From Sphingomonas sp. CCH9-E2 (GTDB taxonomy: Bacteria > Pseudomonadota > Alphaproteobacteria > Sphingomonadales > Sphingomonadaceae), in the NCBI RefSeq assembly GCF_001557215.1, contig NZ_LSJM01000180.1, positions 1 through 5,070 of the forward strand: a DNA stretch of 5,070 bases, read 5' to 3'. Shown piece after piece: positions 1 to 5,070 of the stretch. Positions within the stretch are counted from its first letter, which is position 1. Each line of letters opens with the position of its first letter. Below the pieces are notes generated by a model, which saw only the letters and a program-made list of their open reading frames with translations, had not been told where the DNA came from and ran no database searches. A program made the position numbers and the translations under genes.

Positions 1-981
1 GGCGGACAGCGCGGCGGGCAATTCGATCCGCCGTTCGCGATCCTGCCCCTGCGGGTCGGTGGCAATCTGCACCCCGGCCTGATAGTCGCGCGCCGGGTCG
101 TAATGGCTGATCGCCACCCGGCGCGGCACCTGATCGGGTGCGGCGATCGTCCGCTCCACCCCGCGCCCGCTCGCCCCGGGGTCGGCAATCACCGTGGCGC
201 CGCCCTCTCCGCTGGCCAGTACAAAGCGATCGCCCGCCACCACCGGCCAGGCGCCGCTCGCCTCGATCAGCGGCGCAATCGCCCCGCGCACCGATTCGCC
301 ATAGCCCGAATAGCCCTCGATTGGCAGCACCGCCTCGCCCGCGTCGACCCTCCCGCCCGACAGCGCCGCCACGATCGTGCCCGCCGTCACCGCACCGGAA
401 TCGGCCACCACTTCGAAACTCAACGCGGGGATGCGATTGCCGAATTCCTCCAGCTCCAGATTCTCGAACACGGCATAGGCGATGCCGCGATGCGCGGGTG
501 CCGATCCGGCTCCCTCGGCGGATGCGATCAGCGGATCGACCGCCTGATCCTCTCCGCCAAAGTGCAACCGGAACCCGGTCCGCACCTTCCAGTCGCCCGC
601 CGCGCCGCGCACCAATTTGCCGTCGGCCCAGATGCGCCCGACCGACAGGATCGGCCGCGCCGACAGCGCCACCGCGAACGACGCGGTATAGCTATAACTG
701 GTCACCGTCGGGCGCCCCTTGCCGCCCTCGCGCTGGCGATGCTCGACCAGATCGGTCGCCCAGATCACCGTTCCCGCGACCCGCAACGTCCCGAACAGCT
801 GCGGGATCGGCGTGCCATAGCTCGACGTCTGCACCGCCAACTCGGTCAGCCGCGGCCCCTCGCGCCCCTTCGGCTTGAACAGCAAGTCGCGATCGACCGC
901 CTGGCCGGCAAGGCTGCCCAGCATCGCCCCGATCGGCCCGCCGAACAGGCCACCGACCGTCATCAGCACCAATGTCGCCAT
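1..981 (-). CDS. GTA gp15-like host-specificity/tail-tip protein, N-terminal 327 residues (3' end outside window)
   Basis: This is the tail-tip or host-specificity protein of GTA-like and siphophage tails, expected to sit at the tail end and contact the recipient cell. The frame is open for 327 codons to the window edge. It begins MATLVLMTVGGLFGGPIGAM, a Gly/Ala-rich hydrophobic start typical of this family. It continues with GTPIPQLFGTLRVAGTVIWAT (about residues 57-77) and FENLELEEFGNRIPALSFEV (about 152-171), both close to the conserved gp15 N-terminal pattern. From about residue 175 it passes into a region with IEGYSGYGESVRGAI (about 202-216) that resembles the Phage-tail_3 type middle domain. 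The TIM-barrel domain that follows NRIPQ in the R. capsulatus protein is not there. The ATG lies one base after the peptidase stop (TGAGATG), with GGGGAGGA 5 bases upstream, so coupled translation is likely. Family assignment is firm; the function is by analogy. Confidence 0.9.
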   Translation of the reverse strand, partial: MATLVLMTVGGLFGGPIGAMLGSLAGQAVDRDLLFKPKGREGPRLTELAVQTSSYGTPIPQLFGTLRVAGTVIWATDLVEHRQREGGKGRPTVTSYSYTASFAVALSARPILSVGRIWADGKLVRGAAGDWKVRTGFRLHFGGEDQAVDPLIASAEGAGSAPAHRGIAYAVFENLELEEFGNRIPALSFEVVADSGAVTAGTIVAALSGGRVDAGEAVLPIEGYSGYGESVRGAIAPLIEASGAWPVVAGDRFVLASGEGGATVIADPGASGRGVERTIAAPDQVPRRVAISHYDPARDYQAGVQIATDPQGQDRERRIELPAALSA

Positions 982-982
982 C

Positions 983-1357
983 TCAATCCTCCCCGCGTCG
1001 CCAGCGCGCCAGCTCGGCCCAGGGCGGCACGCCCGGCCGCTCGACCACCCGGCGCAGCGCCGCATCGGCATGAATCACGCCCTCATCGCTCGCGATGGCG
1101 AGGTGCAGCTGCCCTGCCCCGGCATCGAACAACACCAGATCGCCCGGCTGCGGATCGCCCACCCGTACCAGCCCCGCCGCCGCAGCTGCGTCAGCCACCT
1201 GCGCCAGACGCCCCCCGCGCAGCGCATAGCCACGCGGCACCGCAATCCCGTAAGCCAGCGCCGCCAGCCCGACACAGTCCAGCCCGTGCGCCACGCAGCG
1301 CCCATGCAACCGAAAGCGCGCGCCGATCGCACCGCGCGCCCGCTGCAGCGGCGTCAT
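983..1357 (-). CDS. NlpC/P60 family cell-wall peptidase, GTA gp14-like
   Basis: Probable peptidoglycan peptidase of the tail, 124 residues, expected to cut murein peptides during particle entry. The NlpC/P60 catalytic set is visible: Cys28 in GLDCVGLA, His85 in LHLAIAS and a third polar residue, His96, in GVIHAD, with the usual PGDLVLFD strand at 71-78. No signal peptide is seen, as expected for a particle component. The start at 1357 was chosen over an upstream ATG at 1465 because MTPLQRARGAIGARFRLHGR is the normal family start and because this ATG overlaps the hub stop as ATGA. That overlap points to translational coupling; the upstream GGGCGG is only a weak ribosome site. The protein is compact compared with many gp14 proteins but no catalytic residue is missing. 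It is followed after one base by the gp15-like gene. Confidence 0.92.
   Translation of the reverse strand: MTPLQRARGAIGARFRLHGRCVAHGLDCVGLAALAYGIAVPRGYALRGGRLAQVADAAAAAGLVRVGDPQPGDLVLFDAGAGQLHLAIASDEGVIHADAALRRVVERPGVPPWAELARWRRGED
987..994 (-). promoter_or_regulatory. Ribosome binding site of the gp15-like gene
   Basis: Read on the minus strand this is GGGGAGGA, ending 5 bases before the ATG at 981. It lies inside the last codons of the peptidase gene and fixes the start of the gp15-like frame. Confidence 0.75.
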
Positions 1358-2160
1358 CCGCCCGGATAGCGCGTCAGCAGGTCCACCCCCGGCAGATACG
1401 GCTCGCCCCGGAAATTCGCCGCATTGCCGAACCGCCCAGCGCAGGTCGCGATGCTCTTGTCGCATCCCTCGCTCACCTCCACCAAGGCACCGACCGCCTC
1501 GAACCGCGGCGCACGCCGCAGGGTCACGACATCCCCCGCCGAAGCCGCAATCAGATCGCTCAGCCCGCTATTCGTCCCGCCGAACCAGCGCAGCCGCCCG
1601 CCAGCCCATCCACCCGCCACCGGCTCATGCGAATCCAGCGTGAGCACCGCCCCCTCGACAGCGATCACCCGCGCGAACCGCCGCCGGCCCGCCATCGCGA
1701 CGCGGCACCTCTTGTCGCCCAGCTCGGCGCGGCATTCGGGCGAGGTCATCTCGACCACCGGCGCATCCAGCGCCGCCGCCGCCCCGCGCAGCTCGGCGGT
1801 CAGCACACCATCGCGCGTCTCGACCGCCCCGATCGTCCCGCTGCCCAGTGCGACGACTTCACCCGGCGCGGTCCAGTCGACTGCAAACAGGCTGATCCGC
1901 GCGCCATCCCAGCGCCCGGCGAGCAAATCCGCCTCGCTGATCGCCGCCCCGGTCAGCGCCCCGGTCACATCCATGCTGTCGGCATCCAGCCCCGCGCCGC
2001 GCCGGATCGCCGAGGGCGTCATCCCCGGCGCCGCGCGATAGTGAAACCCATCCACCTCCAGATCGCGATCATGCGCCGTCAGCCCGATCGCTACCCCATC
2101 CCGCCGCTCGATCCGCCAGCAATAGGCGATCGTGGCGAGCGGCTCGTTCAGCCAGTTCAT
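1354..2160 (-). CDS. DUF2163 / phage BR0599-type tail hub protein, GTA gp13-like
   Basis: Hub of the distal tail, joining the DUF2460 ring to the tail-tip protein, by analogy with the R. capsulatus GTA. It has 268 residues: the DUF2163 part at about 1-160 starts MNWLNEPLATIAYCWRIERR, and the BR0599 C-terminal part at about 180-262 ends in SEGCDKSIATCAGRFGNAAN and GEPYLPG. Cys143, Cys152, Cys233 and Cys240 form the conserved four-cysteine set that I recall holding an iron-sulfur cluster in GTA hubs and, by analogy, in lambda tail protein L. The start at 2160 is supported by AAGGAAG a few bases upstream and by the family N-terminus; a farther ATG at 2256 would add 32 unrelated residues antisense to the secreted gene. 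The stop overlaps the peptidase start by 4 bases. In other GTA clusters the gp12 gene normally lies immediately upstream; here 550 bases with an opposite-strand gene separate them. Confidence 0.92.
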   Translation of the reverse strand: MNWLNEPLATIAYCWRIERRDGVAIGLTAHDRDLEVDGFHYRAAPGMTPSAIRRGAGLDADSMDVTGALTGAAISEADLLAGRWDGARISLFAVDWTAPGEVVALGSGTIGAVETRDGVLTAELRGAAAALDAPVVEMTSPECRAELGDKRCRVAMAGRRRFARVIAVEGAVLTLDSHEPVAGGWAGGRLRWFGGTNSGLSDLIAASAGDVVTLRRAPRFEAVGALVEVSEGCDKSIATCAGRFGNAANFRGEPYLPGVDLLTRYPGG

Positions 2161-2166
2161 CAGCGT

Positions 2167-2173
2167 CTTCCTT
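2167..2173 (-). promoter_or_regulatory. Ribosome binding site of the gp13-like hub gene
   Basis: On the minus strand the sequence is AAGGAAG, ending 6 bases before the ATG at 2160 (the AAGGA core is 8 bases away). It decides the 2160 start over the in-frame ATG at 2256. It lies in the 52-base gap between the two divergent start codons. Confidence 0.7.
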
Positions 2174-2212
2174 GACCTTGCGTGGACGCAATGCGGACGG
2201 CACGCTGAACCG

Positions 2213-2704
2213 ATGCTCAGCTGGCTCCGCACCATCTCCGTGATTGCGCTCTTCATTGCGCCGCCCGCGATGGCATGCTCGATGGGGCCAATCCGGTCGG
2301 AAACCGGCGCGCTCGACTATGCGCGCCAGTCCTATGGCCTCGCCGCGCTTGTCGTGGACGCCGAGGTCGAGAAACCGATGAACCTGGGCGACGATTGGAA
2401 GCCGGGCCTGCTGCCCGCTGCCCGCCTCAAGATTCTTCGGGTTCTAAAACCCGGCGGACCGGGCATCGTCGAAGGCTCGAGTATCGCCGTCGCCTATCTC
2501 GACTCCTGCTCGATCGCCTTCACCCGTGTGGGTCAGCGCGTCCGCATACTGCTTGATGGCGGCGGGATGATCTTCGTGGCGGATTCGGGGATGAACGGCG
2601 CCGCGATCTGGGACGCGAAGCTCGGCGCACTGTTCGACCGCGAGATCGATCGTCTCGCGGGTGTGCCGCGACCCACAGGCTTGGATCCGCTGGGGGCCGA
2701 GTGA
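2213..2704 (+). CDS. Small secreted protein of unknown function, opposite strand inside the tail gene cluster
   Basis: A 163-residue protein that I cannot name. Residues 1-21 look like a signal peptide: MLSWLRTISV, a hydrophobic run IALFIAPP, then AMA before Cys22. This fits export with cleavage after AMA; a lipoprotein cut is possible, but AMAC is a poor lipobox. The mature part has only two cysteines, Cys22 (CSMGP) and Cys99 (YLDSCSIAF), which could form one disulfide. The layout, an N-terminal ACS, a strand LAALVVDAEVE (about 43-53), RLKILRVLKPG (71-81), then DSC and GQRVRILLDGG, recalls the OB-fold NTR/TIMP-like secreted proteins of bacteria; this is an inference from pattern only. The start at 2213 was preferred over an in-frame ATG at 2132, which lies inside the hub gene and would bury the signal peptide. 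The ribosome site is weak and no clear promoter was found. It converges on the gp12-like gene with 6 bases between stops, and diverges from the hub gene with a 52-base gap. Confidence 0.8.
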   Translation: MLSWLRTISVIALFIAPPAMACSMGPIRSETGALDYARQSYGLAALVVDAEVEKPMNLGDDWKPGLLPAARLKILRVLKPGGPGIVEGSSIAVAYLDSCSIAFTRVGQRVRILLDGGGMIFVADSGMNGAAIWDAKLGALFDREIDRLAGVPRPTGLDPLGAE

Positions 2705-2710
2705 CCGCGC

Positions 2711-3322
2711 TTAATCTTCCCTGACCTCCACCAACGGCACGCTCGGCGCCGCCCCCGCCATGAACGTGGCCCGGTTCACACTCAGCGAATCCTCCGCGAA
2801 CCGCACCGGCACATCGAACCGGAACCCCGCCGTCACCACCGTCCCATCCCCCGGCGGTTCGTCCAGCACGACCATTCCGCCCGCATCCACTGCGAACGCC
2901 GCCGTCTCGACGCCATCGACTGCCACGCGCACGCTCCCCGCCACCGGTCGGGTGATCCGCCGCGCGACATCGCCATAGGATTTGACCAGCGCGAACGCCT
3001 GCCGCTCCCCGTCACCCTCGCCCAACACCTGATCGAGCGGCCCCGGCGCACCGTCATCGTTCGAGCAATCATCGAACGGATCGCGCAACCGAAACCCGCG
3101 CGCCGGCCCCATCCGCGCCCGGTAAAACCCCAGCAGCGCCCGGATATCCGCCTCGCTCCGCACCCCCGGCCCGACATCGTACCGGGTCCGCGCCTGCGCC
3201 CAGGCGGCGTTGCGCGCCTCATGCCCGCCCGCGCTGGTCAGGATCGCGGTCGACACCTCGGGCGCCACCTCCGCCTCGCGCCCCAGCGCAATCGGGAACA
3301 GCACATCATCGAATGCCTGCAT
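2711..3322 (-). other. Possible internal start giving a stand-alone DUF2460 protein (203 residues)
   Basis: Met558 of the long protein begins MQAFDDVLFPIALGREA, which is where an ordinary stand-alone gp12 starts, and the product would have the normal family length of about 200 residues. The ATG is preceded by a near-ideal ribosome site. Either both a long and a short protein are made in the same frame, or this is the scar of a fusion between an upstream TIM-barrel gene and an old gp12 gene. The sequence cannot decide between these. Confidence 0.45.
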
Positions 3323-4993
3323 GTCTTCCTCCTGATCGAAGGTCACGAACCCGTCGCGGATCACCTGCGGCAGTGCCCAGATGAACGTCGCCGCCACACC
3401 CCGCGCACGCGCCGCATCCGCCGCACCGGCAATCCCGCGCCACTGCGGCGCATCCTCGGGGTTCAGCACGAACCCCGCGAAATAATGCTGTCGCTCGACC
3501 GGATAGCCCAGCCGCGCCTGCGCCAGCGCCACGCCGCGCGCGCTCGCCACGGCATTGCCCACCGCTGCCCAGTCATAATCCTCCAGCTGCAGCACATTGA
3601 ACGCCGGATAGGCCCAGCCGACCGGCAAGTTCGCCCGCATCGCCTCCGGCGCTTCGCGATCGAGCACCGTGGGCAGATAGGCGAGCAGCAACAGCTGCGC
3701 CGCCGGAGCCACGCCACGCACCGCCGCGCCCAGCGCCGCCGTCGACGCCGCCAGCAACGCACCCGCCGAGTCGAGCACGTCGGTGTCGGGATCGCCCCGC
3801 ACATTCTGCTCCGCCGGATCGCCCAAAGCCGCCTTCGCCGCGTCGTCATGGATGCACAGCCGACCATCGGCCATCACCCACCACCACGGCTCGCCGACCT
3901 GGAACTTGACCGTCAGCCCGGCGTCCTGCGCGATCCCGACAAACGCCGCCGCCACCGCCTGCAGATACCCCATCGCCCCCGCATGCGCCGGGGACAGCAG
4001 GGTCGAGGGCGGCTCCCATCCGGTCAGTGCAGGCGATCCATCGAACGCCCGCTGCTTCCAGTCGCCCCAGCAATGCGCGTCGAACAGCTCATAGGACAGC
4101 GACCAGATCACGCCGAATCCCAGCGCCCTCGCCCGCGCCGCGAAATCGGCATGCCACGCGCCACACGGGCCATTCAGCGCCCCGCCGGCGAGGCTCGCAA
4201 AATAGCCGCTCGCCACCGCCTCGAGCCGGAAATAATGGCTCATCCCGACATAATGGACGATGTCCCCGCGATACCCCAGTTGCAGCGCATTGCGCAGCAG
4301 TCGTTCCGGCGTGACATGATAGCTGTCGTCATAGCCCGAGCAGATCGACAGCCCATGTTCCGGCACCACCACATCGCCGATCGCCAGCACCGCCCCCGGC
4401 CCCTCGACCGCGATCTCCGACAGCTCGACCCAGCCCTCGACCGGCGCCGCCAGCGCCGCATCGTCACCGGTGTATCCCGGCGGCACCAGGCTCACGAACA
4501 TCCGGTCGACATCGCCCGCCCACACGGGATCGGCTTCATCCGGAAGCACGAACCCGCCCGCAACGGTCGCAAGGTCGAGGCTGACGACGCAATCCTCCCG
4601 CGTCCCCTCGGCATAGTTCCAAAGCCGGACATACCAGGCGCGCGGCTCGCCCGCCGCATCACGCCCCTCGATCGTCAGCACCGGGCCGTTGACCGCGTCG
4701 AGCGCCATCACCCCCGCCGACCGCCAGCGAAAGCGCAACCGACACCCCCGATAATCCCGGCTGGTCTCATAGGAGAGCAGCGGGTGGTCATGCCGGTCCA
4801 CGCTCTCCCAGATCAGCCCCGCCAGATCATTCTGGCGATAGAAGACCGCGTCCACGCGCAATGCGTCCGGCGCAATCGTCACCACGCTCGCCATCATCGG
4901 TCGCGGAAAATTGACCGTCCAATAGGCCGGGTCAAAGCGCGACATCACCCCCGCCGCCTGCACCGTCCGCGCGGACGCCAGCCAATATGCCAT
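2711..4993 (-). CDS. Distal tail protein: TIM-barrel/glycoside-hydrolase-like N-terminus fused to DUF2460 (GTA gp12-like)
   Basis: A 760-residue protein. Residues about 558-760 are a whole DUF2460 (TIGR02217-type) domain: FPIALG near the start, GHEARNAAWAQARTRYDVG (590-608), GFYRARMGPARGFRLRDPFD (622-641), KSYGDVARRITRPVAGSVRV (671-690), and AGFRFDVPVRF (722-732). In GTAs this domain forms the distal-tail ring. Residues about 1-205 are beta-rich and end GWVELSEIAVEG, like a sugar-binding or jelly-roll domain. Residues about 215-550 look like a TIM barrel of the glycoside hydrolase type, with VKFQVGEPWWW (Glu368) and NVLQLEDYDW (Glu471) at plausible catalytic strand ends. I recall a Pfam 'non-contractile tail sheath' TIM-barrel family that could match; this needs an HMM search. 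Typical gp12 proteins are about 210 residues, so the N-terminal 555 are extra. The start at 4993 has AAGGGGG 9 bases and AGG 5 bases upstream, but it lies in the terminal inverted repeat. Sugar binding or cleavage on the cell surface is inferred. Confidence 0.85.
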   Translation of the reverse strand: MAYWLASARTVQAAGVMSRFDPAYWTVNFPRPMMASVVTIAPDALRVDAVFYRQNDLAGLIWESVDRHDHPLLSYETSRDYRGCRLRFRWRSAGVMALDAVNGPVLTIEGRDAAGEPRAWYVRLWNYAEGTREDCVVSLDLATVAGGFVLPDEADPVWAGDVDRMFVSLVPPGYTGDDAALAAPVEGWVELSEIAVEGPGAVLAIGDVVVPEHGLSICSGYDDSYHVTPERLLRNALQLGYRGDIVHYVGMSHYFRLEAVASGYFASLAGGALNGPCGAWHADFAARARALGFGVIWSLSYELFDAHCWGDWKQRAFDGSPALTGWEPPSTLLSPAHAGAMGYLQAVAAAFVGIAQDAGLTVKFQVGEPWWWVMADGRLCIHDDAAKAALGDPAEQNVRGDPDTDVLDSAGALLAASTAALGAAVRGVAPAAQLLLLAYLPTVLDREAPEAMRANLPVGWAYPAFNVLQLEDYDWAAVGNAVASARGVALAQARLGYPVERQHYFAGFVLNPEDAPQWRGIAGAADAARARGVAATFIWALPQVIRDGFVTFDQEEDMQAFDDVLFPIALGREAEVAPEVSTAILTSAGGHEARNAAWAQARTRYDVGPGVRSEADIRALLGFYRARMGPARGFRLRDPFDDCSNDDGAPGPLDQVLGEGDGERQAFALVKSYGDVARRITRPVAGSVRVAVDGVETAAFAVDAGGMVVLDEPPGDGTVVTAGFRFDVPVRFAEDSLSVNRATFMAGAAPSVPLVEVRED
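3328..3333 (-). promoter_or_regulatory. Strong internal Shine-Dalgarno within the long distal tail gene
   Basis: The minus strand reads AGGAGG, then AAGAC, then ATG at 3322. This is the strongest ribosome site in the window, better than the one at the annotated start of the same gene. It falls exactly on the junction between the TIM-barrel part and the DUF2460 domain (codons for Gln554-Asp557). Confidence 0.6.
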
Positions 4994-5070
4994 TGTCGCC
5001 TGCCCCCTTCTTCTCCCCTCCCGCTTGCGGGAGGGGAGAAGAAGGGGGCAGGCGACAATGGCATATTGGC
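4981..5070. repeat. Perfect 90-base inverted repeat at the window end
   Basis: The left arm 4981-5025 and right arm 5026-5070 are exact reverse complements apart from the central TT (5025-5026), giving 44 paired bases without a mismatch and reaching the last base given. The core, CCCTCCCGCTTGCGGGAGGG, looks like a common intergenic hairpin of high-GC alphaproteobacteria and is probably native. The outer part repeats coding sequence: the left arm holds the first codons of the distal tail gene (start at 4993), and the right arm spells ATG GCA TAT TGG on the plus strand at 5058-5069, the same MAYW start. In RNA the stem would lock up both the ribosome site and start codon of the tail gene. A fold-back artefact at a sequence end explains this better than a real duplication. 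Confidence 0.95.

Noticed and set aside
1358..1465. Longer start for the peptidase at 1465
   Set aside because: It would overlap the hub gene by over 100 bases; the ATGA overlap at 1354-1357 and the family N-terminus favour 1357.
103..2175. A 690-codon open frame on the plus strand
   Set aside because: It is antisense to three well-recognised tail genes. Its translation is rich in Arg, Pro, His and Ala with no domain, a usual shadow of third-position G/C bias on the other strand.
2172..2177. TTGACC as a -35 box for the secreted gene
   Set aside because: No matching -10 sequence at a suitable distance, and it overlaps the hub ribosome site region; not enough to call a promoter.
2132..2212. 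Longer start for the secreted protein at 2132
   Set aside because: It would overlap the hub gene start and put 27 residues before a clear signal peptide; the ATG at 2213 fits better.
2161..2256. Longer start for the hub protein at 2256
   Set aside because: The added 32 residues do not resemble the family, and a good ribosome site precedes the ATG at 2160.
2438..2453. Small inverted repeat CGGGTT-CTAA-AACCCG as a possible terminator or operator
   Set aside because: It is a 6-base stem inside the secreted gene with no T-run and no second copy; likely chance.
4981..5070. Palindrome as an attachment site, transposon end or rho-independent terminator
   Set aside because: No transposase or integrase is present, no T-run follows the stem, and coding sequence sits in both arms; a fold-back at the sequence end fits better.

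Overview
The window is GC-rich (about two thirds G+C by eye) and tightly packed. It carries the distal-tail end of an alphaproteobacterial gene transfer agent (GTA) or a closely related siphophage-type prophage. The minus strand reads, in transcription order, DUF2460 (GTA gp12-like), DUF2163/BR0599 (gp13-like hub), NlpC/P60 peptidase (gp14-like) and the N-terminal part of the host-specificity tail protein (gp15-like). That is the conserved order of the Rhodobacter capsulatus GTA. GC content, protein style and the CCCTCCCGCTTGCGGGAGGG hairpin suggest a sphingomonad or a relative; this taxonomic guess rests on recall, not on a search. The window alone cannot separate a domesticated GTA from an intact prophage.

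Layout. 4981-5070 is a perfect 90-base inverted repeat running to the last base; it contains the start of the gp12-like gene and a mirror copy of it. 4993-2711 (minus) is a 760-residue protein: a beta-rich N-terminal domain, a TIM-barrel/glycoside-hydrolase-like middle and a complete DUF2460 domain at the C-terminus. 2213-2704 (plus) is a small secreted protein of unknown function lying against the grain of the tail operon. 2160-1354, 1357-983 and 981-1 (minus) are the hub, the peptidase and the partial tail-tip protein, joined by a 4-base ATGA overlap and a 1-base gap, so they are almost certainly co-transcribed and translationally coupled.

How the genes work together. By analogy with the R. 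capsulatus GTA, gp12 forms the distal-tail ring, gp13 the Fe-S hub, gp15 the central tip/host-contact protein, and gp14 a cell-wall peptidase helping the particle cross the peptidoglycan. Two departures from that plan stand out. The DUF2460 protein has gained about 555 N-terminal residues including a TIM-barrel-like domain, while the gp15-like protein lacks the TIM-barrel domain at the place where the R. capsulatus protein has one. In addition, a strong Shine-Dalgarno (AGGAGG, 5 bases before an ATG) sits exactly at the start of the DUF2460 domain inside the long gene. The short domain may therefore also be made alone, or the gene may be a fusion of two formerly separate genes.
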